NCBI RefSeq assembly: GCF_000161455.1
Contig: NZ_CM000745.1
Coordinates: 646,944 to 710,943 of the forward strand
Length of the DNA: 64,000 nt
Reading direction: 5' to 3'
DNA from: Bacillus pseudomycoides DSM 12442
Lineage (GTDB): Bacteria; Bacillota; Bacilli; Bacillales; Bacillaceae_G
Positions 1 through 7,735 of this stretch are shown in pieces (the stretch's first letter is position 1; each line of letters opens with the position of its first letter). The notes beneath the pieces were generated by a model. It searched no databases and was not told the origin of the DNA. It worked only from the letters and a program-made list of their open reading frames with translations. The position numbers were made by a program, and so were the translations under genes.

Positions 1-295
1 AAATATATTGGGAAATAATGAGTAGTACCCCTATAAAAAATACAGGGAATATAGCAGCCAGGTGAAAACCACTATAAATAATATTTGTTATTAAACCGCC
101 GATAATAACAAATGCAGTATATATATGAGAAATGTGTTTCTTTAGTCGGATTTTGAATGCTTCCATCAAAGATTCGATAGTAACAAATAAGATAACGATA
201 CTCAAAAAAACAATGTTAGTATTGTAAATTACTAAACAACAAATTAAACCGAGAAAAGCCAAATACTCAATTATTAAGGCAATATTACGTGGCAT
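1..295 (-). CDS. Membrane protein, partial (N-terminal 98 residues)
   Basis: An uninterrupted reading frame starts at an ATG whose first base is 295 and runs off the left edge, so only the first 98 residues are visible. The protein is very hydrophobic, with three to four predicted membrane segments and a short basic loop (KIRLKKH) near residue 50. It starts 6 bp after the stop of the M23-like gene and is probably co-transcribed with it. I do not recognise the family. It is not an obvious shadow ORF because nothing codes on the other strand. Confidence 0.6.
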   Translation of the reverse strand, partial: MPRNIALIIEYLAFLGLICCLVIYNTNIVFLSIVILFVTIESLMEAFKIRLKKHISHIYTAFVIIGGLITNIIYSGFHLAAIFPVFFIGVLLIISQYI

Positions 296-301
296 ATAAT
301 A

Positions 302-703
302 TTACCGAACTAAATACTGCAGTGGATTTACTGCGTTTGTTTTTTCAAAATTCCATTCACCATTATGTAATTTAAAATGGAGGTGCTGCCCAAATGAATG
401 GCCTGTATTTCCCATATGTCCTAACAATTCCCCAATCTGAACTTGATCACCAACATTTACAATATAACTGTTTTTCCGTTTAGTAGATGTAGAAATATTT
501 GTATTTTTTACGGAGTTAGCATTATTCCTTGCTTTTATTTTATTATTCGAATATAATATTTTTAGATTCGGTTTTATATATTTAGTGTCTTGTGTAGGCA
601 ATTCTTGAGCTGCTATAGTACGTGTATCTACTTGAGTTATGGATGGAAGTAGAGATGCGACTGCGACAGTAGTTGCCGTTAAAGCTGTAGCTTTCTGTTT
701 CAT
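302..703 (-). CDS. Truncated M23 (LytM-type) peptidase-like secreted protein
   Basis: The 133-residue product begins with a basic/hydrophobic signal-like segment (residues 1-20). A low-complexity Asn/Lys/Ser linker follows, and then the C-terminal half of an M23 peptidase domain: VGDQV, GELLGHMGNTGHS and the HLHF motif (about residues 84-112). The N-terminal half of the fold, which carries the HxxxD zinc ligands, is absent. The family norm is a complete beta-barrel of about 100 residues, so this copy looks like an internal deletion and is probably inactive as an endopeptidase. It could still bind peptidoglycan or be a decaying gene. Start ATG at 703 with no strong upstream Shine-Dalgarno. Confidence 0.6.
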   Translation of the reverse strand: MKQKATALTATTVAVASLLPSITQVDTRTIAAQELPTQDTKYIKPNLKILYSNNKIKARNNANSVKNTNISTSTKRKNSYIVNVGDQVQIGELLGHMGNTGHSFGQHLHFKLHNGEWNFEKTNAVNPLQYLVR

Positions 704-929
704 CTAATATTAGCCCCCCATAGATGTGTTAATACATTCCCTATTATAGTATAAAGATATAATATTTTGTGCATTATTCATATAACTGTAATATGAAATG
801 AGAAAAATAACAATTTTTTAATGGAATCGAAATATATTAAAAGAATAACAGATTAATAATCATTATAATATGGATTAAAGATAATTGATATTTTCTGAAT
901 AGATATATAAATCTAAATTGAAAAACTGA
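704..929. other. Intergenic AT-rich stretch without recognised feature
   Basis: Very AT-rich DNA upstream of the M23-like gene. It presumably holds that gene's promoter, but I could not assign clear -35/-10 boxes. No ORF on either strand is supported. Confidence 0.4.
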
Positions 930-1090
930 CAGAAAAGCTTTCTTTTTAGGAGGGAGAGAGCATCCGACCTTGCATAGAAGCGGTTAGATCCTTTTCCTAC
1001 CCCGTACTAAGTTAAACAAAAAGAGAAAATGAGTACAGGTCACCTTTTATTCTTCATAGCCGCGACTTATATGTTGGAAAATCAAAATGG
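930..1090 (+). repeat. bcr1-like dispersed repeat, copy 1
   Basis: About 155 bp shared with copies near 6.6, 23.5, 45.0 and 62.9 kb. Conserved blocks include GCATAGAAGCGGT (974-986) and CATAGCCGCGACTTATATG near the right end. The length and distribution match the cereus-group element bcr1 as I remember it, a short non-autonomous mobile repeat that can be transcribed. The name is from memory; the repeat itself is seen directly. Confidence 0.85.
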
Positions 1091-1248
1091 ATATATATAT
1101 TTATTTTTCATATTTTATATAAGTAGAACTTTGATGTAAAGAATTCTTACTTTGTATTGGATTCATGGCTCGTAAATAGGATTGGGATAAGTTAAAACAG
1201 TTGCTGATGATGGATGACAGTGTTATACTGACTATGGTAATTTCATAT

Positions 1249-1345
1249 TGTGCTAGGAGAGTTGGTGTTGCCAGCTGAGAGTAAGGCCGAGAGTCTTTGA
1301 TCCTTTATTACCTGATCTAGATTATGCTAGCGTAGGGAAGCAATT
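1249..1345 (+). ncRNA. TPP riboswitch aptamer 1 (THI-box)
   Basis: Contains the THI-box core CTGAGAG (1275-1281) and the nearly invariant block ACCTGATCTAGATTATGCTAGCGTAGGGAAG split over lines 1310-1340. It lies about 260 bp before tenA and is followed directly by its own terminator hairpin at 1364. The 5' part (GGTGTTGCCAG) departs from the usual GGGGTGC, so its affinity may differ from the second aptamer. Thiamine pyrophosphate binding would favour termination and shut off the thi operon. Confidence 0.93.
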
Positions 1346-1363
1346 CGGACATTAACAGTAAGT

Positions 1364-1399
1364 CCCTGTTTCTTTGCGTAAAGAAACAGGGCTTTTTTA
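1364..1399 (+). terminator. Terminator of TPP riboswitch 1
   Basis: Perfect 12-bp stem CCCTGTTTCTTT / AAAGAAACAGGG with a GCGT loop, followed by a run of T. It is the expression platform of the first aptamer. Confidence 0.92.
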
Positions 1400-1420
1400 T
1401 TTGACAATTTTATAGTAGAA

Positions 1421-1508
1421 ACCACTAGGGGTGCTTTATGTGCTGAGAGAGGAATAATCCTTAACCCTTACAGACCTGATCTAGATTATGCTAGCGTAGG
1501 GAAGTGGA
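1421..1508 (+). ncRNA. TPP riboswitch aptamer 2 (THI-box)
   Basis: A second complete THI-box: ACTAGGGGTGC, GTGCTGAGAGAGG, then the same ACCTGATCTAGATTATGCTAGCGTAGGGAAG block as aptamer 1. P1 is formed by CCACT (1422-1426) and AGTGG (1503-1507). The 3' strand of P1 can also pair with CCACT at 1541, which gives a simple switch between anti-terminator and terminator. Confidence 0.95.
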
Positions 1509-1538
1509 GCAACGAATAAATGTATTTTTATTTGATGT

Positions 1539-1569
1539 AACCACTTCTTATAGAGGAGTGGTTTTTTAT
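1539..1569 (+). terminator. Terminator of TPP riboswitch 2
   Basis: Hairpin AACCACT / AGTGGTT followed by TTTTTTATTT, 36 bp before the tenA start. Expression platform of the second aptamer. Confidence 0.88.
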
Positions 1570-1604
1570 TTGAATAAATTGATATAAAGGAAGGGGAAAT
1601 ATAA

Positions 1605-2300
1605 ATGAAGTTTTGTGAGAGATTATTTGAGACAGTACAGCCTGTTTGGGAAAAAAGTCATAATCACCCATTTGTAACTGGGATGGGGGACGGTACATTA
1701 GAAAAGGATAAATTCCAATATTACATCATACAAGATTATTTATATTTACTAGATTATGCAAAATTATATGCAATTGGAGTTGTGAAAGCGACTAATCCGC
1801 AAGTTATGGCAAAATTTGCAGAACAAATAGACGGCATTTTAAATGGAGAAATGACGATCCATAAACAGTATGCAAAACGCCTTGGTATTTCTGTACAAGA
1901 GATGGAAGAGGCAAAACCATCTGCTAAAAATTTAGCGTATACAAACTATATGATGTCAGTATCTCAAAATGGTACGCTTGCAGAGTTAATTGCGGCTCTG
2001 CTTCCATGTATGTGGAGCTACTGGGAAATTGGAAAGCGTTTAAATGATATTCCAGGAGCAAGGGATCATGAGTTCTTTGGGGAGTGGATTCAAGGATATA
2101 GCTCAGAAGAGTATGGAAAACTTTGCATTTGGCTAATGGATTTATTAAATGAACTAGCTGAAGGAAAGTCTGAACAAGAGTTAGACAAATTAGAAGAGGT
2201 TTTCTTATATTCTAGCCGCTTTGAGTATTTATTCTGGGATATGGCGTATCGTAAGGAGATGTGGGGTTTTGAGGAGCAAGAGCATACTACAGTTTCATAA
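1605..2300 (+). CDS. tenA: Thiaminase II / aminopyrimidine aminohydrolase TenA
   Basis: The 231-residue product has the normal length and sequence of TenA. It hydrolyses formylaminopyrimidine-derived aminopyrimidine to HMP, salvaging the pyrimidine half of degraded thiamine in the cytoplasm. The nucleophile is the Cys in LLPCMWSYWEIG (about residue 135). The start ATG follows AAGGAAGGGG by 9 bases. It is the first gene of a ten-gene operon behind two TPP riboswitches. Its 3' end overlaps the start of the ATPase gene thiZ, which implies translational coupling. Confidence 0.95.
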   Translation: MKFCERLFETVQPVWEKSHNHPFVTGMGDGTLEKDKFQYYIIQDYLYLLDYAKLYAIGVVKATNPQVMAKFAEQIDGILNGEMTIHKQYAKRLGISVQEMEEAKPSAKNLAYTNYMMSVSQNGTLAELIAALLPCMWSYWEIGKRLNDIPGARDHEFFGEWIQGYSSEEYGKLCIWLMDLLNELAEGKSEQELDKLEEVFLYSSRFEYLFWDMAYRKEMWGFEEQEHTTVS

Positions 2301-3018
2301 TGTTTCCTTTCATTATGATGAAAAGCCAATTATAAAGGGTCTGGATGCTTTCGTGCAAGAAAAAGAGTTTGTTAGCATCATTGGACCGAGTGGCTGTGGC
2401 AAAAGTACATTGTTTCGTTTAATTACAGGATTAGAAGAACCGACGGCTGGAACGATTCAACTTACAGAAACCTCGAGTCATCCTGTAGGATATATGCCAC
2501 AAAAAGATATGCTTCTGCCATGGAGAACAATTATTGAAAATGCAGCACTGCCGTTAGAGTGCCAGGGGATAAAGAAAAAAGAAGCACATGTAAAGGCAAA
2601 AGACCTGTTAGAACAATTTGGTTTACAAGGATACGAGAACAAATATCCGAAAGATTTATCAGGTGGTATGCGGCAGCGAGTGTCCTTTATTCGAACTTTA
2701 TTAACAGGCGGGGACATTTTATTGTTAGATGAGCCGTTTAGCGCATTAGATGCATTAACGAAAGCAACGTTGCAAGAATGGTTGTTTGAGCAATGGAAAC
2801 AGTGGCAAAAAACCATTTTATTTATTACACACGATGTAGAAGAAGCACTTTTTCTTTCTAATCGGATTTTAATAGTGACAGAGCAGCCTATAACAACTTT
2901 AACGGAGCGTGTTGTACCACTTGGAACGGAGCGCTCAAGAAAAGATTTGCATAAGCCTGAGATACTAGGGCTAAAAGATGAGTTACTCGGTATGCTGCAA
3001 AGGCAGGTGCTCGTATGA
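2269..3018 (+). CDS. thiZ: ABC transporter ATPase for thiamine precursor (ThiZ)
   Basis: NitT/TauT-type ABC ATPase that powers uptake of formylaminopyrimidine through ThiXY. Walker A is GPSGCGKST, the signature LSGGMRQR, and Walker B ILLLDEPFSALD, followed by a conserved switch His (FITHD). The frame is open from 2221, but the likely start is TTG 2269, 11 bases after AAGGAGA (2252-2258) inside the tenA end. This gives 249 residues, a normal length. The 3' end overlaps thiX by 4 bases. The assignment to thiamine precursor uptake rests on operon context with tenA and on the ThiY-type binding protein. Confidence 0.9.
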   Translation: MRSKSILQFHNVSFHYDEKPIIKGLDAFVQEKEFVSIIGPSGCGKSTLFRLITGLEEPTAGTIQLTETSSHPVGYMPQKDMLLPWRTIIENAALPLECQGIKKKEAHVKAKDLLEQFGLQGYENKYPKDLSGGMRQRVSFIRTLLTGGDILLLDEPFSALDALTKATLQEWLFEQWKQWQKTILFITHDVEEALFLSNRILIVTEQPITTLTERVVPLGTERSRKDLHKPEILGLKDELLGMLQRQVLV

Positions 3019-3767
3019 AACGTGTGACAGAGCTACTACCTGCACTGATTTTAAGTAGCATACTGCTCATAGCTTGGGAAGTGGAGGCTAGAATTGTAGA
3101 TGAGATGTATATTTTGCCATCTCCTACTGCAATTCTAGCTAAAATGTGGGCACTGCGTGACATATTACTTACAGTTCATTTGCCAGCAACCTTATATGTA
3201 GTCTTAATCGGTGTAGTTATTTCTATTGTACTTGGTGTTGGACTGGCGATGTCTATGAATGCGAGTAAATGGATAGAAAGAGCTTTTTATCCGTTACTAG
3301 TTGCTTCACAAACGATTCCAATTACTGCTTTAGCACCATTATTTGTTTTATGGTTTGGCTATTCAATTTGGAGCAAAGTCGTTGTGACAGTTTTGATTAC
3401 CTTTTTCCCCATTGCGGTAAATACGTATGATGGATTGCGCAGCACGAAAAAGGAATGGGAGGAGCTTTTAGTGACATATGGTGCAACGAAAAAAGATATT
3501 TTTCTAAAGTTAAAGTTGCCATCTGCACTTCCGTACTTTTTCTCTGCTTTAAAAATTGCTGTTCCACTTAGTGTCATTGGAGCAGCAATTGGTGAGTGGC
3601 TTGGTGCACAAGCTGGTTTAGGATACTTTAGTAAACGAATGATGACACAGTTAGACGGAGCTGGTGTGTTTGCACCGATTGTGCTTCTATCATTACTAGC
3701 TATTTTATTTGTATTATTTGTTTCTATATTAGAAAAGAAATTCATTAGTTGGAGGAAACATTCATGA
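3015..3767 (+). CDS. thiX: ABC transporter permease for thiamine precursor (ThiX)
   Basis: The 250-residue inner-membrane permease has about six hydrophobic segments. It carries the EAA loop typical of binding-protein-dependent permeases, around EELLVTYGATKKDIFLKLKLPSALPY (near residue 160), which contacts ThiZ. It belongs to the SsuC/TauC-like family. The ATG overlaps the thiZ stop (ATGA-type coupling), and its own stop overlaps the start of thiY. Substrate specificity is inferred from context. Confidence 0.9.
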   Translation: MKRVTELLPALILSSILLIAWEVEARIVDEMYILPSPTAILAKMWALRDILLTVHLPATLYVVLIGVVISIVLGVGLAMSMNASKWIERAFYPLLVASQTIPITALAPLFVLWFGYSIWSKVVVTVLITFFPIAVNTYDGLRSTKKEWEELLVTYGATKKDIFLKLKLPSALPYFFSALKIAVPLSVIGAAIGEWLGAQAGLGYFSKRMMTQLDGAGVFAPIVLLSLLAILFVLFVSILEKKFISWRKHS

Positions 3768-4765
3768 AATTATTCAAACGCATCTTTGTGTTTACATTAT
3801 TAGTTGCAATGATTGCAGGATGTTCTAGCAATTCATCATCAGAAAAGAAAAAGGCTGAAAAAGAAGTAACAGTTATGCTCGACTGGTATCCAAATGCGGT
3901 GCATAGTTTTATCTATGCAGCGATTGAAAAAGGATACTTTAAAGAAGAAGGAGTAAAGGTGAATATTAAATTCCCTTCTAATCCAACCGATCCATTAACA
4001 TTAGCGGCAGCGGGGAAAGTAACAGTTGGTTTATATTATCAACCAGACGTTGTCATTGCAAAAGCAAATGAACAAATTCCAGTGAAATCAATCGGAGCTG
4101 TGGTCCGTTCACCATTAAATCACGTCGTATCATTAAAATCAGCGGGAATCAATTCACCAAAAGATTTAGAAGGAAAGACAGTTGGTTATTCCGGAACACC
4201 TTTAAGTGAAGCGTATTTAAAAACGATGGTAAAAGAAGCTGGTGGTAATCCTGATACTGTAAAAGTAGTAGATGTTGGATTTGATTTAGTACCAGCATTA
4301 ATTACGAAAAAAGTAGATGCTGTCACAGGTGCTTATATTAACCATGAAGTTCCTGTTATGCGTCATGAAGGCCATGAACCAGCGTACTTCAACCCAGCTG
4401 ACTATGGTGTACCAAATTATCATGAACTTGTTTTTGTAACAGGTGATAAAACGTTGAAAAAAGATAAAGAAGCGTTGCAAGCCTTTTTACGAGGTGCGAA
4501 AAAAGGATATGAATTTATGAAAAAGAATCCAGACGAAGCACTGGGTATTTTATTAAATCATCAAGAAAAGGAAAATTCCCCACTTGTTCCAGAAGTTGAA
4601 AAAGAAAGTATGAAAATTTTGTTAGAGAAAATGGAAACGAAAGATGAGCCATTTTTATCAGATACGAAAGAGTCATGGGAAAAACAAAATAAATGGTTGA
4701 AAGAAAAAGGCATGACAAAAGAGAGTGTTCCTGCCAATGAATTATTCGAAAATATTTTAAAGTAG
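3764..4765 (+). CDS. thiY: Thiamine-precursor-binding lipoprotein (ThiY)
   Basis: Substrate-binding protein of the NMT1/THI5-like family, which delivers formylaminopyrimidine to ThiXZ outside the membrane. A lipoprotein signal ends at the lipobox IAGC (Cys about residue 21), so the mature protein is membrane-anchored. VMLDWYPNAVHSFIYAA is the typical first strand of the HMP-precursor binding fold. The frame extends upstream, but ATG 3764 lies 8 bases after GGAGG (3751-3755) and gives 333 residues with a clean signal peptide. It overlaps the thiX stop. Confidence 0.93.
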   Translation: MKLFKRIFVFTLLVAMIAGCSSNSSSEKKKAEKEVTVMLDWYPNAVHSFIYAAIEKGYFKEEGVKVNIKFPSNPTDPLTLAAAGKVTVGLYYQPDVVIAKANEQIPVKSIGAVVRSPLNHVVSLKSAGINSPKDLEGKTVGYSGTPLSEAYLKTMVKEAGGNPDTVKVVDVGFDLVPALITKKVDAVTGAYINHEVPVMRHEGHEPAYFNPADYGVPNYHELVFVTGDKTLKKDKEALQAFLRGAKKGYEFMKKNPDEALGILLNHQEKENSPLVPEVEKESMKILLEKMETKDEPFLSDTKESWEKQNKWLKEKGMTKESVPANELFENILK

Positions 4766-4769
4766 GCGA

Positions 4770-5396
4770 GTGAATATGAAAGATGAGCTCCACGTTATCT
4801 CAAATGGCCAGATGGCATTCGAAGAGTTAGCGAATGTAGCGATGCAAATTGAGAGTGAGATTGATTATTTGCATATTCGTGAGCGAGAGAAAAGTACGAA
4901 AGAGTTATATGAAGGTGTGGAAGGTCTCCTAAAAGGAGGCTTTCCGGCATCTAAGCTTGTGATTAATGATCGAATCGATATTGCAATTCTATTAAATATT
5001 TCTCGCGTACAATTGGGGTATCGAAGTGCTGATGTCAGGTCTGTAAAGGAAAAGTTTTCTTATTTGCATGTTGGTTATTCTGTGCATTCTTTAGAAGAAG
5101 CGATAGTAGCGTTCAAAAATGGAGCAGATTCACTTGTTTATGGTCATGTATTTCCAACGAGTTGTAAGAAAGATGTTCCGGCAAGAGGGTTGGAAGAGAT
5201 TTCAGATATAGCAAGGCGATTAACGATACCGATTACAGCTATTGGAGGGATAACACCTAAAAATATAGGAGAGGTTCTTAGAGCTGGCGTGAGTGGTATT
5301 GCTGTTATGTCTGGGATTGTAAGTGATAGTAATCCGTATAAGCAGGCAAGGTTGTACAAGGAGACAATAAGAAAGTGGGCGAAAAATCATGAGTAA
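4770..5396 (+). CDS. tenI: Thiazole tautomerase TenI
   Basis: The 208-residue TIM barrel is similar to thiamine-phosphate synthase but in the TenI position of the operon. TenI aromatises the thiazole phosphate made by ThiG. GHVFPTSCKK and ITAIGGITPKNI are conserved phosphate-binding regions. ThiE proper has a pyrimidine-binding pattern that I do not see clearly here, so TenI is preferred. The start is GTG 4770 or ATG 4776; neither has a strong Shine-Dalgarno, so coupling from thiY 4 bases upstream is likely. It overlaps thiO by 8 bases. Confidence 0.88.
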   Translation: MNMKDELHVISNGQMAFEELANVAMQIESEIDYLHIREREKSTKELYEGVEGLLKGGFPASKLVINDRIDIAILLNISRVQLGYRSADVRSVKEKFSYLHVGYSVHSLEEAIVAFKNGADSLVYGHVFPTSCKKDVPARGLEEISDIARRLTIPITAIGGITPKNIGEVLRAGVSGIAVMSGIVSDSNPYKQARLYKETIRKWAKNHE

Positions 5397-6507
5397 GAAG
5401 TATGATGTAGCCATTATTGGCGGCGGTGTGATTGGGAGTTCAGTTGCACATTTTCTAGCGGAAAGAGGATACCAAGTTGCAATTGTTGAGAAACAAAGGA
5501 TTGCGTCTGAAGCTTCTAAAGCAGCGGCAGGTTTACTTGGTGTACAGGCGGAGTGGGATGCGTACGATCCACTATTTGAGCTTGCTAGAAAAAGCCGTGC
5601 AATATTTCCACAACTTGCAGCAGCTTTACGTGAAAAAACGGGTATTGATATTGGATATGAAGAAAAAGGTATATATCGTATAGCCCAAAATGAAGATGAG
5701 AAGACAAGAATACTAGATATTATGGACTGGCAACAGAAAACAGGTGAAGAATCATATTTTCTGACAGGAGATGAGCTTTATGAAAAAGAGCCATTCCTCT
5801 CTTCATCGATCATTGGGGCTGTATATTATCCAAAAGATGGTCATGTTATTGCACCGGAACTTACAAAGGCATTTGCACACTCTGCGGCCATTTCTGGTGC
5901 TGATATATATGAACAAACAGAAGTATTTGATATCAAAATAGAAGACAACCGAGTAGTAGGAATTGTTACGAATGAAGGTATGATTACATGTGAAAAGGTA
6001 GTAATTGCTGGTGGTTCGTGGAGTACAAAACTACTTCATCATTTTCATAGTGATTGGGGTACATATCCTGTAAAAGGAGAAGTTGTTGCCGTAAAGAGCT
6101 GTAAACCATTGCTGCAATCTCCTATTTTCCAAGAGCGGTTTTATATCGCGCCAAAACGTGGTGGACGCTATGTAATTGGAGCAACGATGAAGCCTCACAC
6201 GTTTACTAAGTCTGTACAACCAGAAAGTATTACTTCGATATTAGAACGTGCTTATACAATCTTGCCGGCTTTGAAAGAAGCTGAATGGGAAAGTACGTGG
6301 GCGGGATTACGCCCGCAATCTAATCACGAGGTTCCTTATATGGGGGCACACGAGGAAATAAAAGGATTATATGCTTGTACCGGTCATTACAGAAACGGTA
6401 TTTTATTAAGTCCCGTTTCTGGTCAATATATGGCAGATTTAATAGAAGGAAAGCAAGGGAATTATTTGCTAGATTCATTGGTTTCTAAATCAATTTATCC
6501 TGCATGA
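5389..6507 (+). CDS. thiO: Glycine oxidase ThiO
   Basis: FAD-dependent D-amino-acid oxidase family (DAO), 372 residues. It oxidises glycine to iminoglycine (dehydroglycine), the C2-N unit that ThiG uses for thiazole synthesis. The N-terminal dinucleotide motif is IIGGGVIGSSVAHFLAERG. GRYVIGATMKP and WAGLRPQSNHEVPYMG are conserved substrate and FAD regions near the C-terminus. The start overlaps tenI. About 250 bp separate it from thiS, filled by two dispersed repeats. Confidence 0.95.
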   Translation: MSKKYDVAIIGGGVIGSSVAHFLAERGYQVAIVEKQRIASEASKAAAGLLGVQAEWDAYDPLFELARKSRAIFPQLAAALREKTGIDIGYEEKGIYRIAQNEDEKTRILDIMDWQQKTGEESYFLTGDELYEKEPFLSSSIIGAVYYPKDGHVIAPELTKAFAHSAAISGADIYEQTEVFDIKIEDNRVVGIVTNEGMITCEKVVIAGGSWSTKLLHHFHSDWGTYPVKGEVVAVKSCKPLLQSPIFQERFYIAPKRGGRYVIGATMKPHTFTKSVQPESITSILERAYTILPALKEAEWESTWAGLRPQSNHEVPYMGAHEEIKGLYACTGHYRNGILLSPVSGQYMADLIEGKQGNYLLDSLVSKSIYPA

Positions 6508-6576
6508 ACTGGCAGTAAACGCCTGATTGATGGGGGATAAAGAGAACACATGTTGATTAAAGTTTCACTTTATATA
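6506..6576 (-). repeat. Truncated copy of a second dispersed repeat (copy C)
   Basis: Read on the minus strand, this begins with the same ATAAAGTGAAACTTTAAT palindrome as the full copies at 9548 and 60645. Part of the inner region (CAATCAGGCGTTTACTGCCAGTT) follows, and then the match stops. It appears to be a deletion derivative that starts at the thiO stop codon and lies directly beside bcr1-like copy 2. Confidence 0.7.
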
Positions 6577-6582
6577 AATGTA

Positions 6583-6741
6583 TTTTGATTTTTTAACATG
6601 TAAGTCAATGTGACAAAGAATAAAAGCTGAACTACACTCGTTTTTTTTCTTTGTTTTTACTTGGCATGGGGCAGGAAAAGGATCTGACCGCTTCTATGCA
6701 TGGTCGGATGCTCTCTCCCACCTAACAAGAAAGGTTTATAT
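6583..6741 (-). repeat. bcr1-like dispersed repeat, copy 2 (inside the thi operon)
   Basis: Reverse-orientation copy of the ~155-bp repeat: TTGATTTTTTAACATGTAAG at the left, GACCGCTTCTATGCATGG in the middle, AAAGGTTTATA at the right. It separates thiO from thiS, where operon genes otherwise overlap or are a few bases apart. The hairpin-rich element must be read through for thiSGFD expression unless an internal promoter exists. The left end is the most diverged of the five copies. Confidence 0.85.
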
Positions 6742-6758
6742 AGAAAGGGGATGGAAGT

Positions 6759-6962
6759 TTGAATTTGAAAATTAATGGTAAGCAAGTAGAGGTACCTGGG
6801 AGTGTTAAGACAGTAGCAGAATTGCTTACACATTTAGGATTGGATACAAAAATTGTTGTGGTGGAACGTAACCAAGATATTTTGCAAAAAGAAGACCATC
6901 GAGATATATCTGTTTTTGATGGAGACCAAATTGAGATTGTAACTTTCGTAGGAGGCGGTTGA
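6759..6962 (+). CDS. thiS: Sulfur carrier protein ThiS
   Basis: The 67-residue ubiquitin-like protein ends in the required Gly-Gly(-Gly) tail (VTFVGGG). ThiF adenylates the tail, and the resulting thiocarboxylate donates sulfur to ThiG. The length is typical. The start is TTG 6759, 8 bases after GAAAGGGG (6743-6750). An ATG at 6751 is out of frame and stops at once. The stop overlaps the thiG Shine-Dalgarno region. Confidence 0.95.
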   Translation: MNLKINGKQVEVPGSVKTVAELLTHLGLDTKIVVVERNQDILQKEDHRDISVFDGDQIEIVTFVGGG

Positions 6963-6964
6963 TT

Positions 6965-7735
6965 ATGTTGAACATTGGACCATTTACATTTCATTCTAGA
7001 CTTTTATTAGGAACAGGGAAATTTTCTGATTTTGATGTACAAAGAAAAGCAATTGAAGTATCAGAGGCAGAAATTTTAACATTTGCAGTACGTCGTATGG
7101 ATATATTTGATGCAGACCAACCCAATTTATTAGAAAAAATTGATGTAAAAAAATATACATTACTCCCAAATACAGCAGGGGCAAAAAATGCTGAAGAAGC
7201 AGTTCGTATTGCGAAATTAGCAAAAGCTTCAGGGCTTTGTGACATGGTAAAAGTAGAGGTTATTGGTGATGACAGAACGTTATTACCTGATCCAGTGGAG
7301 ACTTTAAAAGCCTCTGAAATGTTGTTAGAAGAAGGATTTATTGTTCTTCCTTATACATCTGATGATGTTGTATTAGCACGTAAATTACAGGAACTTGGTG
7401 TTCATGCGATTATGCCTGGTGCATCACCAATTGGCTCAGGACTTGGAATTGTAAATCCATTAAACTTAAGCTTTATTATTGAACAAGCAAAAGTACCGGT
7501 AATTGTGGATGCAGGTGTTGGTAGCCCAGCTGATGCAGCATTTGCGATGGAATTAGGAGCGGATGGTGTGCTATTAAATACAGCTGTATCTGGAGCGAAG
7601 GATCCTATTAAAATGGCAGAAGCAATGAAATTAGGTATTCATGCAGGACGTTTAGGATTTGAAGCAGGACGTATTGCACGTAAGCGTTGCGCGACAGCAA
7701 GTAGCCCGTTAGAAGGAATGAGCGTAGTTGAATAA
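6965..7735 (+). CDS. thiG: Thiazole synthase ThiG
   Basis: TIM-barrel enzyme that condenses deoxyxylulose-5-phosphate, iminoglycine and ThiS-thiocarboxylate to thiazole phosphate. It contains LLLGTGKF near the N-terminus, the Schiff-base lysine region MVKVEVIGDD (about residue 97) and the phosphate-binding PVIVDAGVGSPADAAFAMELGADGVLLNTA. The reading frame begins at TTG 6959, but ATG 6965 is correctly spaced from AGGAGGCGG (6950-6958), giving 256 residues. It overlaps thiF by 8 bases. Confidence 0.96.
   Translation: MLNIGPFTFHSRLLLGTGKFSDFDVQRKAIEVSEAEILTFAVRRMDIFDADQPNLLEKIDVKKYTLLPNTAGAKNAEEAVRIAKLAKASGLCDMVKVEVIGDDRTLLPDPVETLKASEMLLEEGFIVLPYTSDDVVLARKLQELGVHAIMPGASPIGSGLGIVNPLNLSFIIEQAKVPVIVDAGVGSPADAAFAMELGADGVLLNTAVSGAKDPIKMAEAMKLGIHAGRLGFEAGRIARKRCATASSPLEGMSVVE

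Noticed and set aside
4770..5396. Thiamine-phosphate synthase ThiE
   Set aside because: Position after thiY and before thiO in a tenA operon and weaker match at the pyrimidine-binding region favour TenI, though the folds are alike.
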